This document shows, one piece after another, positions 27,260 to 35,897 of a DNA stretch of 64,000 nt. The stretch's first letter is position 1, and each line of letters starts with the position of its first letter. Position numbers and translations under genes: made by a program. Under the pieces are notes generated by a model. The model worked only from the letters and a program-made list of their open reading frames with translations, searched no databases and had not been told where the DNA came from. The DNA is from Azospirillum cavernae (lineage in GTDB: Bacteria > Pseudomonadota > Alphaproteobacteria > Azospirillales > Azospirillaceae): positions 1,667,001-1,731,000 of the forward strand of contig NZ_QYUL01000002.1 in assembly GCF_003590795.1 (NCBI RefSeq), given 5' to 3'.

Positions 27260-28150
27260 ATGGACCGTATCGAATTCGACACGCGCCCGGCGATGATCGC
27301 CGACGACAGCGCGGCGGGGCTGCCCGACCTGAATCGCCGTCATTTCCTGGTCACGAGTCTGGCCGCCGGTTTCGCGGTCGCCGCCGTCACCCCGGCGCTG
27401 GCCCAGGCCATCCACACCAGCGACGAAGGGCTGGTGGCGGGCGAGGTGAAAATCCCGGTGGCCGACGGCGCCATCCCTGCCTATCGCGCCCATCCGGCGA
27501 CGGGCGGGCCGTTTCCGACGGTGCTGGTCATCCAAGAGATCTTCGGCGTCCACGAACACATCAAGGATGTCTGTCGCCGTCTGGCCAAGCTTGGCTATTA
27601 CGCCATCGCGCCGGAGATGTACGCCCGCCAGGGCGACGTCTCCAAGCTGGAGAGCATCAAGGACATCATGACTCAGGTGGTGTCGAAGGTGCCGGACGCG
27701 CAGGTCAACGGCGATCTCGACGCCGCCGTCGCCTTCGCCCGCGCCTCGGGCAAGGCCGACGTCGCGCGCTTGGGCGTCACCGGCTTTTGCTGGGGCGGTC
27801 GGGCGGTCTGGCTCTACGCCGCGCATAACCCGGCGGTCAAGGCGGGGGTGTCGTGGTACGGCCTGCTCGGCGCGCCGCCCTGGAACCCGAAGGGCACCTC
27901 GGCCATTTCGGTCGGCAAAACGGTCAAGGTTCCGGTTCTCGGCCTCTACGCCTCCAAGGACGGCTTCATTCCCAACGCCGACGTGGACGCGATGAAGGCG
28001 CAGATTCGGCGGAGCAAATCGCAGATCGTCGTCTATCAGGACGTCGATCACGGATTCAACGCCGACTACCGCCCGACCTACAACGCGTCCGCCGCCTATG
28101 ACGGCTGGCGGCGCATGCAGGAGTGGTTCAAGAGCAACGGGGTGGTCTGA
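27260..28150 (+). CDS. dienelactone hydrolase family protein, Tat-type signal
   Basis: This 296-residue alpha/beta hydrolase has the dienelactone-hydrolase triad: Cys177 in GFCWGG, Asp234 in SKDGFIP, and His264 in VDHGFNA. The conserved [18 protein letters not shown] segment lies upstream. The N-terminus carries [20 protein letters not shown] followed by PALAQA, a twin-arginine-type signal, so periplasmic export after folding is predicted. The ATG at 27260 follows GGGACAGGAG. Such enzymes open lactone rings during aromatic degradation, but this exported subgroup is of uncertain substrate, and no catabolic neighbours are present. Confidence 0.92.
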   Translation: MDRIEFDTRPAMIADDSAAGLPDLNRRHFLVTSLAAGFAVAAVTPALAQAIHTSDEGLVAGEVKIPVADGAIPAYRAHPATGGPFPTVLVIQEIFGVHEHIKDVCRRLAKLGYYAIAPEMYARQGDVSKLESIKDIMTQVVSKVPDAQVNGDLDAAVAFARASGKADVARLGVTGFCWGGRAVWLYAAHNPAVKAGVSWYGLLGAPPWNPKGTSAISVGKTVKVPVLGLYASKDGFIPNADVDAMKAQIRRSKSQIVVYQDVDHGFNADYRPTYNASAAYDGWRRMQEWFKSNGVV

Positions 28151-28159
28151 GCGACGGGG

Positions 28160-28190
28160 ATTCCCCCCTACATTATCTCTGGGGGGAATT
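28160..28190 (+). terminator. hairpin after dienelactone hydrolase
   Basis: ATTCCCCCC and GGGGGGAAT form a perfect 9-bp stem around a 12-nt loop, ending about 40 nt after the hydrolase stop. It probably terminates that transcript. The following 28230-28400 is unusually AT-rich for this chromosome and contains the chemoreceptor promoter region. Confidence 0.6.
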
Positions 28191-28446
28191 CTTCCGAATT
28201 GGGAGGGGAACGTCTTTGGCGATAGAGAGCGTTGATTTCGTTGTGCCTTAATGCAAACGAACCAAAGGTGAGATATAAAATTATACTTAAGGAGATCGAA
28301 AAAATCGAGACGATCAATGTTTAAGATCTTCGGGTGAACCCTAATGCGGCATTTTAAATTAACTTTAGGATTGAGGTAGATTATCTACGTATGTATTGTT
28401 GGTCAACGATTGTTGGCGGTGTGAGCGATCTGAGGAGGGGGCTGTT

Positions 28447-29925
28447 ATGTTTGGATTTTTGAAGGGAACCGACACCGATTCACGCAAGACGGTGGCCCTC
28501 CACGCCATGCGAACCAATGTGATGATCGCCGACAAGGATTTGACGATCACCTACGTCAATCCGTCTGTTTCAGCTTTGTTGAAAGAGGCGGAGGATGACA
28601 TTCGCAAGGAGTTGCCCCGTTTCAGCGTGGCGACCCTTGTCGGCAGCAACATCGACGTGTTCCATAAGAATCCCAGCCATCAGCGCGGGATGTTGGCCGC
28701 GCTGAAAACCCAGCATGTGGCGTCGATTCAGGTCGGCAGTCATCGGTTTGACCTGATCGTGACCCCCTTGATTGAGAACGGGCAGCGGCTGGGCTATGTG
28801 GTCGAATGGACCAACGCCAAGGATCGGTTGCAGAATCTCGACTATGTCGCGCAAATCGCCGCCATCAGCCGGTCTCAGGCGATGATCGAGTTCACCACCG
28901 ACGGCTTGATCGTCAGCGCCAACGACAATTTCCTGAAGGCGATGGGCTATCGTCTGGAGGAGGTGCGGGGCAAGCATCACAGCATCTTCGTCGAATCGGC
29001 CTACCAAAACAGCCGTGATTATGCGGCCTTCTGGGACAATCTGAAGCGGGGCGAGTTTCAGGCCGGTCAGTACAAGCGCATCGGCAAGGGCGGCAAGACC
29101 GTGTGGATCGAGGGCGCCTACAACCCGATCTTCGACGAAAAGGGCAAGGTTTCCAAGGTCGTCAAATTCGCGACCGATATTTCCGCCCAGATGGAGTTGC
29201 TCGCCAATCTGAAGGTGCTGATCGATAAGAATTTCGGCGAAATCGACGACGCCATCGCCCGGACCTCTGAGGAAGCGGTCTCGGCATCCAAGGCGGCGGA
29301 AGAGACCTCGCAGAATGTGCAGACGGTCGCGGCCAGCGCGGAAGAGTTGGCGGCGTCGGTTGGCGAGATCTCGCAAAGCATGAGCAAGGCGCGGTCGGCG
29401 ACGGAAAACGCCTTTGACCGCACGGTGGCGGTCGGGACCAGCACGGAAAAGCTGACCAGCGCCGCCCAGGCGATGAACGGCATCGTCGGGCTGATCCAGA
29501 ACATCGCCGGACAGATCAATTTGCTGGCGCTGAACGCCACCATCGAAGCGGCGCGCGCGGGCGAGGCGGGCAAGGGTTTTGCCGTCGTGGCGTCGGAGGT
29601 GAAGAATCTGGCCAATCAGGCGGCGCGGGCGACCGAACAGATCTCCAACGAAATCGGCGGCATTCAGGCGACCTCGGCGGAGGTGGCGGGCGCCTTGGCG
29701 GCGATCCGCGACGCGGTCAACACGGTGCGCGAACACGTCACGGTGACGGCCTCGGCGGTGGAGGAGCAAAGCGCGGTCACGCAAAGCATGTCCGCCAACA
29801 TGCAAAGCGCGTCGATGGCGGTGTCCTCAGTCTCGGCCAGCATCACTGAGATTTCGACGGCGATCCATCAGGCGGCGGACGCCGTCGTCACCACCAAGGA
29901 AGCGGCCAAGGTTCTGGTCCGATAA
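28447..29925 (+). CDS. soluble PAS-domain methyl-accepting chemotaxis protein
   Basis: This 492-residue chemoreceptor has no membrane segment. The first PAS region (residues about 15-115) begins with [20 protein letters not shown]. The second (about 130-240) contains [20 protein letters not shown] and ends in a PAC segment [12 protein letters not shown]. The MCP signalling domain carries the hairpin tip [20 protein letters not shown] and [15 protein letters not shown] cytosolic PAS sensor of redox or metabolic state that signals to CheA is the likely role. The start at 28447 is fixed by GAGGAGGGG just upstream. No cofactor can be assigned from the sequence. Confidence 0.95.
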   Translation: MFGFLKGTDTDSRKTVALHAMRTNVMIADKDLTITYVNPSVSALLKEAEDDIRKELPRFSVATLVGSNIDVFHKNPSHQRGMLAALKTQHVASIQVGSHRFDLIVTPLIENGQRLGYVVEWTNAKDRLQNLDYVAQIAAISRSQAMIEFTTDGLIVSANDNFLKAMGYRLEEVRGKHHSIFVESAYQNSRDYAAFWDNLKRGEFQAGQYKRIGKGGKTVWIEGAYNPIFDEKGKVSKVVKFATDISAQMELLANLKVLIDKNFGEIDDAIARTSEEAVSASKAAEETSQNVQTVAASAEELAASVGEISQSMSKARSATENAFDRTVAVGTSTEKLTSAAQAMNGIVGLIQNIAGQINLLALNATIEAARAGEAGKGFAVVASEVKNLANQAARATEQISNEIGGIQATSAEVAGALAAIRDAVNTVREHVTVTASAVEEQSAVTQSMSANMQSASMAVSSVSASITEISTAIHQAADAVVTTKEAAKVLVR

Positions 29926-29939
29926 CCGCCTCTCCCCAA

Positions 29940-29978
29940 GCCCGCGCGTCGGCCCAAGGATGGGCGCGACGCGCGGGC
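29940..29978. terminator. long stem-loop between convergent genes
   Basis: GCCCGCGCGTCG (29940-29951) pairs perfectly with CGACGCGCGGGC (29967-29978), and the loop itself contains a further GCCCA/TGGGC pair. It lies between the converging chemoreceptor and enoyl-CoA hydratase genes, with CTTTTCCCC following. Confidence 0.75.
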
Positions 29979-30003
29979 GGGATGGCCTTTTCCCCTTTGC
30001 GGT

Positions 30004-30801
30004 TTACCCTTTGTGGAAGACCGGCGGGCGTTTTTCAAAGAAGGCGGTGATGCCCTCCTTGGCTTCGCCATGGTGCAGCGCCTCGACGAACAGGTCGCTT
30101 TCGCGGGCGAGTTGGGTGGCGAAGCTGCCATAGGCCAGCTCCATCAGCTTTTTCGCCCGGCCCATCGCGCCGCTCGGGCCTTCGGCGATGGTTTGCGCCC
30201 AACCCACGGCCTCGTCCAGCGCGCCGCCGGGGGCGGTGACGCGGTTGACGACTCCGGCGCTGTGCAGGCGCGGGGCGGACACCGGCCCGCCGGTCAGCAT
30301 CAATTCGGCGTACAATTGCGGCGGCAAGGCGCGGGCCAGAGAGGCCGAGGCGCCGCCGTCCGCCGTCAACCCCACCTTCATGTAGGCGGTCAGGAAACGC
30401 GAATCCTCCGCCGCGACGATCAGGTCGCAGGCCAGCGCCAGCGAGAAGCCGGCCCCCGCCGCCGGGCCTTCGACCGCCGCGATGATCGGCTTGGGGCATT
30501 CGCGCATGGCGCGGACCCAGCCGTGGAAGCGTTCAATGCCGTCGCGGTTTTCCGAGCGCGAGCGGTTGCCGTGATGATACAGGTTGCTCAAATGCCCGCC
30601 GGAGCTGAAGGCGCCGTTCGCGCCGGTCAGCACGACGACGCCGATTCCGTCGTCGTGCGCCGCCTCGTCCAGCGCGTCGCGCCCGGCCGCCATCATTTTC
30701 AGACCCAGCGCGTTGCGGTTGTCCGGGTCGGTCATGGTCAGCACCATCACCCGGCCTTGCCGCTCCACCTGCATGCGGCCGGTGTCGACTCGTCCATTCA
30801 T
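30004..30801 (-). CDS. enoyl-CoA hydratase/isomerase family protein
   Basis: This 265-residue crotonase-fold protein begins at ATG 30801 behind GGGAG. The oxyanion-hole segments are visible as GANGAFSSGGHLSNLYH and EGPAAGAGFSLALACDLIVA, followed by MKVGLTADGGAS, in which the second acidic catalytic residue of true hydratases may be replaced. The C-terminus has EGITAFFEKRPPVF, typical of the family. It acts on acyl-CoA thioesters, but the exact reaction (hydratase, isomerase or hydrolase) cannot be fixed. It is a single leftward gene, divergent from the rhomboid gene. Confidence 0.92.
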   Translation of the reverse strand: MNGRVDTGRMQVERQGRVMVLTMTDPDNRNALGLKMMAAGRDALDEAAHDDGIGVVVLTGANGAFSSGGHLSNLYHHGNRSRSENRDGIERFHGWVRAMRECPKPIIAAVEGPAAGAGFSLALACDLIVAAEDSRFLTAYMKVGLTADGGASASLARALPPQLYAELMLTGGPVSAPRLHSAGVVNRVTAPGGALDEAVGWAQTIAEGPSGAMGRAKKLMELAYGSFATQLARESDLFVEALHHGEAKEGITAFFEKRPPVFHKG

Positions 30802-30987
30802 GCGCGTCACTCCCAAAAAGATCATGATCGCGGTGTATTGAATCACCGCTTGGATCGACACTGTGCCAGTGGTTGGGGTCCGCTCCAATCGTCCGAGGGG
30901 CATAGGGACGGGCGTGCGCGTGGATTTTCCGCGCATCGCCACGTTCCACGGGCTGAGGCGGATCGACGCGGGCAGGGGAGGGGCGCG

Positions 30988-31620
30988 ATGGCGGTGGAGA
31001 CCAGGGCGGCGCGGGCGGCGGTTCCGGCCTACGCCAACCGCGTGATGATTCTGACCTGCGTCGCCGCCTTCGTTTTGAATCTGCCGCCGGAGCGCTTCGC
31101 CTTTGTCCCCGCTTATTTCTTCGGAACGGTCGATCTGGCCGGACCGCTGCCGACGCTGGCGCTGTGGCGCGGGCTGTTCGGCCATCCGCTGATCCACGCC
31201 GACCCGGCGCATCTGGTCAGCAACATGCTGGCGCTGTGGCTGTTGGGCGACGCGGTGGAAAACGCGCTGGGGCATGGGCGCTATCTGGCGCTGTTCTTGG
31301 CCGGAACCGTCGCGGGGGCCTTGAGCGAAGGTTGGTTGGCGGTGGACCGCATGGCGCCCTTGATCGGGGCCAGCGGAGCGATCTGCGCGCTGATGGGGGC
31401 GTTCTTGTGGGTGCGCCCGCGCGCGCGGATGTGGGCCTTGCCCTTCCTGCGCCTTCCGGTCCTTTGGATGGTCGGGGTCTTCGCCGCGCTGAACGTCGCC
31501 ATGGTCCTGTTTCCGCCGCCCGCCGATTCACCCCTGGCCGAAGTGGGGTGGGGCGCGCACGCCGGGGGGATTCTCGCCGGTCTGCTGCTGACGCCGCTGT
31601 TGGCGCGGATCGGGCGTTGA
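30988..31620 (+). CDS. rhomboid family intramembrane serine protease
   Basis: This 210-residue membrane protein carries the rhomboid dyad: Ser129 in LIGASGAICALMGAF and His191 in WGAHAGGILAGLL. The HADPAHLVSNMLALW segment supplies the conserved H-x-N helix. About six membrane helices are predicted. Rhomboids cleave transmembrane substrates within the bilayer. The GGGGAGGGG sequence just before ATG 30988 supports this start. It precedes mtnP by 68 nt and may be co-transcribed, without an obvious functional link. Confidence 0.93.
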   Translation: MAVETRAARAAVPAYANRVMILTCVAAFVLNLPPERFAFVPAYFFGTVDLAGPLPTLALWRGLFGHPLIHADPAHLVSNMLALWLLGDAVENALGHGRYLALFLAGTVAGALSEGWLAVDRMAPLIGASGAICALMGAFLWVRPRARMWALPFLRLPVLWMVGVFAALNVAMVLFPPPADSPLAEVGWGAHAGGILAGLLLTPLLARIGR

Positions 31621-31688
31621 CGGGCATTGCCTTTGCCGCGCCCCGCCGGAATACTGCCGCCCTCGCGAACGCAAGGGGATGGGCGATC

Positions 31689-32579
31689 ATGGCGGACGAC
31701 AAAGCGGCGGTTCTGGGTGTGATCGGCGGCAGCGGGGTCTATGACATCGACGGGCTGGAAAACACCCGTTGGGTCAAGGTCGAAACGCCCTTCGGCGACC
31801 CGTCCGACGAGCTGCTGACCGGGGAATTGCACGGACAAAAGCTGGTCTTTCTGCCACGCCATGGCCGGGGCCACCGGATTCCGCCGTCGGAGCTGAATTT
31901 CCGCGCCAACATCCACGCGCTGAAGCAACTGGGCGTCACGGAAATCCTGTCGGTGTCGGCGGTTGGCTCGCTGAAGGAGCATCTGCCGCCCGGAACCTTC
32001 GTGGTGATCGACCAGTTCATCGACCGCACCTTTGCCCGCGACAAGAGCTTTTTCGGGACGGGGCTGGTGGCCCATGTCGGGTTGGGCCATCCGGTGTGCA
32101 ACCGGCTGGGCGACCTGATTGAAGAGGCGTTGCAGGAGCTGCGCGTCCCGCACCAGCGGCGCGGAACCTACATGGTGATGGAAGGCCCGCAATTCTCGAC
32201 CATCGCCGAGTCCGAGCTGTACCGCAGTTGGGGCTGCGACGTCATCGGCATGACCAACATGCCGGAAGCCAAACTGGCCCGCGAGGCGGAGATTTGTTAC
32301 GCCACCGTCGCCATGGTGACGGATTTCGATTGCTGGCACACCGAGCACGCCCATGTCAGCGTGGACGCGGTCATCAAGGTGGTGGTCGCCAACGCCGACA
32401 CGGCGCGGTCGCTGGTCGCCACGCTCGCCCCCAAGATCGCCGTGCGGGACGGGGCCTGCGCGCAGGGCTGCCACACCGCGCTCGACAACGCGATCATGAC
32501 CGCGCCCAGCCACCGCGATCCGGCGATGCTCGCCAAGCTGGACGTCATCGTCAAACGGACGCTGGGGGCGTCCGCCTGA
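31689..32579 (+). CDS. mtnP: S-methyl-5'-thioadenosine phosphorylase
   Basis: This 296-residue enzyme splits methylthioadenosine with phosphate to adenine and methylthioribose-1-phosphate, feeding methionine salvage. Family motifs include GVIGGSGVYDIDGLE, the phosphate-binding PRHGRGHRIPPSE, YMVMEGPQFSTIAES, and GMTNMPEAKLAREAEICYA. The active-site DFDCWH segment favours adenine-type purines (MTAP subfamily). Its 3' end converges with the ElaA-like gene only 8 nt away. Confidence 0.96.
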   Translation: MADDKAAVLGVIGGSGVYDIDGLENTRWVKVETPFGDPSDELLTGELHGQKLVFLPRHGRGHRIPPSELNFRANIHALKQLGVTEILSVSAVGSLKEHLPPGTFVVIDQFIDRTFARDKSFFGTGLVAHVGLGHPVCNRLGDLIEEALQELRVPHQRRGTYMVMEGPQFSTIAESELYRSWGCDVIGMTNMPEAKLAREAEICYATVAMVTDFDCWHTEHAHVSVDAVIKVVVANADTARSLVATLAPKIAVRDGACAQGCHTALDNAIMTAPSHRDPAMLAKLDVIVKRTLGASA

Positions 32580-32587
32580 GCGGTCGC

Positions 32588-33052
32588 TTAACGGCGCAGG
32601 CGCATGTCGATGTGGGGGATGCCGACGTCGTCATAGACGTCGCTGTCCCGGACAAAACCGAAGCCGCCGTAAAAGCGCTCCAGATACAGTTGCGCGCCGA
32701 TGACCACGTCGTGATCGGGCCAGCGCTCGGCCAGACAGGCCAGGGAATCGGCGACAAGCGCCCGGCCCAGCCCGGTCTTGCGCTCCGACGGCAGAACGGC
32801 CAGCCGTCCGAAGGCGGTGGTTCCGCTTTTGGCGGGATCGGGGCCGAAGACGCGGGCGCAGCCCAACGGCGCGTCGCCGCCGGGGCGGTTGGCGATCAGG
32901 TGCAGCGCCTCCGGGTCGCGTCCATCCAGGTCGGGGTAGGGCGAGGCTTGCTCGACGATCAGCACGCGCTGGCGCATCCACAGCAGGGCGTGCAGCTCGC
33001 GGGTGGACAGATCGTCGAAGCGGACGCGGCGGATGAGGGCGGGAGCGGTCAC
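32588..33052 (-). CDS. ElaA-like GNAT N-acetyltransferase
   Basis: This 154-residue protein starts at GTG 33052. The opening LSTRELHALLWMRQRVLIVE and SPYPDLDGRDPEALHL are hallmarks of the ElaA group of GNAT proteins. The acetyl-CoA-binding motif A appears as RLAVLPSERKTGLGRALVAD, and the end has FYGGFGFVRDSDVYDDVGIP. ElaA substrates are not established. The upstream gene ends 19 nt away and runs in the same direction, so the two may be co-transcribed. Confidence 0.9.
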   Translation of the reverse strand: MTAPALIRRVRFDDLSTRELHALLWMRQRVLIVEQASPYPDLDGRDPEALHLIANRPGGDAPLGCARVFGPDPAKSGTTAFGRLAVLPSERKTGLGRALVADSLACLAERWPDHDVVIGAQLYLERFYGGFGFVRDSDVYDDVGIPHIDMRLRR

Positions 33053-33070
33053 GGCGGCGGGAACCCCAGG

Positions 33071-33481
33071 TCAGGCCAACGCGTTGCGAATCAGGTAGTC
33101 GGCGATGTCCTTGGGCTTGACCTTGACGTCGGTCAGCGGTTGGTCCGGGTCCATCGCCTGGGCGACCAGCAGGCTGTTCTGCACGTTGGTCAGCGACACG
33201 CGGAAGACTCCGGCGGCCCCCTTCAGCCGGGGGTAATAGGCCGGGTCGATGGTCTTTTCCCGCCGGGCCAGCCGGGCGAAGGCCTCGTCCTCCGTCACGC
33301 CGTCCACCTCTTGGGAATGAATCAACTTCCAGTCGGTCTCGCCGCCCCAACCGGCGGCGATGGCGGCCTTCATCGCGGCCTCGTCGTCGGCGATCGCCAG
33401 CTTGTAGCTGTGTTTGCCCTGTCCGACGTCGGACGCCCATTTTGTCAGGGCGGCGCTGCGCGCCACAAAAACAATGGCCAT
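33071..33481 (-). CDS. conserved-looking protein of unknown function
   Basis: I do not recognise this 136-residue protein. It has no signal peptide or membrane span. It begins MAIVFVARSAALTKWASDVG, contains an Ala-rich helix (IADDEAAMKAAIAAGWGG) and ends with a compact charged region (DVKVKPKDIADYLIRNAL). Codon and amino-acid composition fit a genuine gene, and it is packed between the ElaA-like gene (19 nt) and the FliL-like gene (37 nt), all leftward. Function cannot be stated. Confidence 0.65.
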   Translation of the reverse strand: MAIVFVARSAALTKWASDVGQGKHSYKLAIADDEAAMKAAIAAGWGGETDWKLIHSQEVDGVTEDEAFARLARREKTIDPAYYPRLKGAAGVFRVSLTNVQNSLLVAQAMDPDQPLTDVKVKPKDIADYLIRNALA

Positions 33482-33518
33482 GGCGGAGGTTCCCCTTCTT
33501 TGCGCGGTGGTCGGGATT

Positions 33519-33938
33519 TTACTGGAAAGAGGATTGGCGGGAAATCGGCGCGATGAGGATGCGGGTGACGACGTTCTTTCCGAACATCGCGATGGCGGCC
33601 TCGTCGATCTTGCGGCGCAGGGCCGGGATGTTGGCGATGTTGCCGCGCACCACCCAACCTTCGTCGATGCCCTTGTAAATGGCGGTCAGGATCGCGTCGT
33701 GCAGGCGGGGGATGCTGACCTGGACGTCCCCCAGCCTCAGGGCGTCGCCGATTTCCAGATTGACTTCGATTTGCGTGTATTTTTCGATCCGGCCTTGCGC
33801 GTTGACGACCGGAACCATCAGCGGCTTGATGCGGACCGACGGCGGCAGATTGCCCGCCGCCCCCTCCGACGCGACGGCGGGCGTCGCAAAGCCCAGGACA
33901 ACACACAAAGCCAGCAGAAGGCCGCGCATCAAAGACAC
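33519..33938 (-). CDS. FliL-like small exported protein
   Basis: The frame gives 139 residues from GTG 33938, or three fewer from ATG 33929. An N-terminal hydrophobic segment (GLLLALCVVLGFATPAVASE) looks like a cleavable signal. The mature part resembles FliL periplasmic domains: VRIKPLMVPVVNAQGRIEKY, an EVNLEIGDAL strand, then RLHDAILTAIYKGIDEGWVV and NIPALRRKIDEAAIAMFGKN. The same plan occurs in the protein at 43578-44045, so the two are paralogues or distant homologues. FliL associates with flagellar stators. The assignment is by pattern, not by a database match. Confidence 0.65.
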   Translation of the reverse strand: MSLMRGLLLALCVVLGFATPAVASEGAAGNLPPSVRIKPLMVPVVNAQGRIEKYTQIEVNLEIGDALRLGDVQVSIPRLHDAILTAIYKGIDEGWVVRGNIANIPALRRKIDEAAIAMFGKNVVTRILIAPISRQSSFQ

Positions 33939-34086
33939 CGAAAAAGGGGAAGGATCTTCAAGGTAGCGGTCCGGATGCCGCGATTCAACAACCGTGCCGC
34001 CCTTGGGGTGATGGCGGTTGGCGGAATGAGGGGTTTCGAGTCACACTGTCGCCGCAATTGTTTGGCTGATGGTTGGGGGATGGGGC

Positions 34087-34290
34087 ATGACGGGCGCGGG
34101 TGGTGAGGTTCTGTTCGAGTTTCATCGGGTGGGAACCTATTTGAAGGTCGTCGCCATCGACGGCAAGACCGGGGTCGAGGTGTCGGTGGTTGGTCCGGCC
34201 AGCGGCAGTCTGGAGTTGCTGAAGCGGACGGCGATCAACAAGCTGCGCTATGTGCAGACCCGTGACGCCAACAAAGCCCCGTCGCGGTAG
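34087..34290 (+). CDS. small protein of unknown function (67 aa)
   Basis: This short frame reads MTGAGGEVLFEFHRVGTYLK, then VVAIDGKTGVEVSVVGPASG and SLELLKRTAINKLRYVQ. Its alternating hydrophobic strands are followed by one helix. It resembles a short conserved family found in Rhodospirillales (I believe a DUF of this type exists, from memory). The ATG at 34087 follows GGGGGATGGGG; an ATG six codons upstream is possible. It lies between the leftward FliL-like gene and the rightward Cys-containing exported protein. Confidence 0.6.
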   Translation: MTGAGGEVLFEFHRVGTYLKVVAIDGKTGVEVSVVGPASGSLELLKRTAINKLRYVQTRDANKAPSR

Positions 34291-34374
34291 ACGGTTCCCG
34301 TTTCGGCGCTGACGCCGGACGGGGGCCGCTTGGTAAGACAACGGGCGGCGAATTCGCCCAAGAGGAAGCACATC

Positions 34375-34773
34375 ATGTTGTTTCGTTCGGCCTTCAGCCC
34401 ACGGCCCGCCTTGATCGCAGCGTTCCTGTGCGCGACGGCCCTTCTGGGGCCGATGAACCCGGCGGTGGCCGCAAAGGCGACGACGGGGAACGCGGCGGCC
34501 CCGACCGCCCAGCAGCATCCGGCGGCGGCGCCGGTTCCGCCGCCTGTGTCAACCTGCGCCAAGCCGACCGCGCCGCAATGCATGGACGATGGCGTGACCT
34601 TCGCCGCGCCGGACAAGATGACAGGCTGCCAGTCGGAGGTGAAAGACTATGTCGACCGGACGATGTCCTATCTGAAATGCCTGAACGACGAGAACATCGC
34701 CGCCGGGCGTGACCTGACCCGCAACGTCGAGCGTTTCAATTGCCGCCTGTCGGGGCGCAAGGGCTGCCCCTGA
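34375..34773 (+). CDS. small exported cysteine-containing protein, unknown
   Basis: This 132-residue protein has a signal peptide (LIAAFLCATALLGPMNPAVAA) and an Ala/Pro/Gln linker. The compact C-terminal domain has six cysteines in the mature part (VSTCAKPTAPQCMDDG, MTGCQSEVK, YLKCLNDE, FNCRLSGRKGCP). Even pairing suggests a disulfide-stabilised periplasmic fold. The AGAGGAAG ribosome-binding sequence supports ATG 34375. I do not recognise a family. Confidence 0.7.
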   Translation: MLFRSAFSPRPALIAAFLCATALLGPMNPAVAAKATTGNAAAPTAQQHPAAAPVPPPVSTCAKPTAPQCMDDGVTFAAPDKMTGCQSEVKDYVDRTMSYLKCLNDENIAAGRDLTRNVERFNCRLSGRKGCP

Positions 34774-34841
34774 TCCTGGTGTGGACGGGCGTCCGAAGGA
34801 CGCGGGAGTGGATTGACGTCTGTAGTAAGGACGCGGACAAG

Positions 34842-34873
34842 AAAAAGGCCGGTCTCCCCAGGGGAAACCGGCC
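34842..34873 (-). terminator. terminator of the mucR-like gene
   Basis: On the minus strand GGCCGGTTTCCCC pairs with GGGGAGACCGGCC (one G-T wobble) around a 1-nt TG junction loop and is followed by TTTTT. It lies 23 nt past the mucR-like stop. Confidence 0.9.
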
Positions 34874-34895
34874 CACCTTATACGGACAACGCGTC

Positions 34896-35339
34896 TCAGC
34901 CGATTTTGCGGCGGGTCTGACGGCCAGAGCTGCGGCCCAAACCAATGCGCTTGGCGAATTCCGACCGCTGGGCGGCGTAGTTCGGCGCCACCATCGGGTA
35001 ATCAGCGGGCAACCCCCACCGCACACGGTATTCATCCGGCGACATGTTGTAGGTTGAACGAAGATGCCGCTTGAGCATCTTCAACTTCTTCCCGTCTTCC
35101 AGGCAAATGATGTATTCGGGCGTCACTGACTTGCGGATCGGAACGGAAGGCTTCAGCGGCTCCGCCGGCACTTCACGCGGCTGCCCATTCAGCCCGGTCA
35201 GCGACGAATAGACCGTATTGATGATGTCGGGGATTTGTTGAGCGGGCAAAACATTCTTGCTGACATACGCCGATACGATGTCGGCCGTCATCTGCAGCAG
35301 CGCATTGTCGGGTACATCGGCGCGAAGCTGGTCGCTCAT
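34896..35339 (-). CDS. mucR: MucR/Ros family transcriptional regulator
   Basis: This 147-residue regulator has the MucR layout: an N-terminal helical oligomerisation region (NALLQMTADIVSAYVSKNVL) and a C-terminal zinc-finger-like DNA-binding domain. The finger reads YIICLEDGKKLKMLKRHLRS, then TYNMSPDEYRVRWGLPADYP. Compared with the Ros finger, the second Cys is Asp, as in MucR, and the His near residue 96 of MucR is Thr, so the usual four-ligand set is incomplete. MucR proteins are H-NS-like repressors of exopolysaccharide, motility and cell-cycle genes that bind AT-rich DNA. It is a single-gene unit with a long upstream region. Confidence 0.93.
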   Translation of the reverse strand: MSDQLRADVPDNALLQMTADIVSAYVSKNVLPAQQIPDIINTVYSSLTGLNGQPREVPAEPLKPSVPIRKSVTPEYIICLEDGKKLKMLKRHLRSTYNMSPDEYRVRWGLPADYPMVAPNYAAQRSEFAKRIGLGRSSGRQTRRKIG

Positions 35340-35897
35340 TGCTCAGTGTCCTGATTTTTCATTTGTCCGTAGCAATCAAGTTGCATACCGTGATTTGGGT
35401 GTCAATATAATTTCGGCAAGACGCAAATTAGTTGCTTTTGGCGGTCAGAACTGGTGAAGCCCACGCAAATCAGCCAAGGCTGAAAAGGACGCTCGCGTCG
35501 CCGTCGTGACGGCGCTTTAAGGATCGTCTAGTAAGGTCCAGCTTTAAAAGAGCGGGTGATTTGGATGCAGCAATTGGGCGTGGCGCTCCGCCTATAACGA
35601 ATCGGCTATCTGCCTTGCTTGCGAAACGGAACAACGAAGAGGCGAGGTTTGATCGCCAATTTTCACGCTTGGGGTGATGGGGGCGCCTTGCGGCTCGACG
35701 TAGAGCTGCGGCTTTCTGGCGAGGGGTGGCATCGCCGCAGGGCAAGACCGTCGCGGTCCTGCGTCGCGTGGCGCGTCGATCCGCCGAACCGGGCTTGCGG
35801 ATGAGGCTTGCGTCCCTGTCATGGTGTGGTGGTGGCGGTTCGCGTCGATATCTGGTAGCGTGCCGACGCTTTTCGCCGCCTCTGGAGTTTTTTCCGC
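35340..35897. other. 558-nt intergenic region between mucR and rpiB
   Basis: No convincing protein-coding frame was found here. The mucR-proximal part (35340-35450) is AT-rich, with ATATAATT and on the minus strand TTGACA, and probably holds the mucR promoter. Two small hairpins follow each other: TCAGCC-A-AGGCTGA near 35470-35483 and CGCCGT-CGTG-ACGGCG near 35499-35514, the latter followed by CTTTAA. A small RNA or a terminator is possible. The rpiB promoter must lie in the right-hand part. Confidence 0.45.

Noticed and set aside
35619-35804. 61-codon frame in the mucR-rpiB gap
   Set aside because: It has Arg-rich composition, no ribosome-binding sequence of note and no recognisable features.
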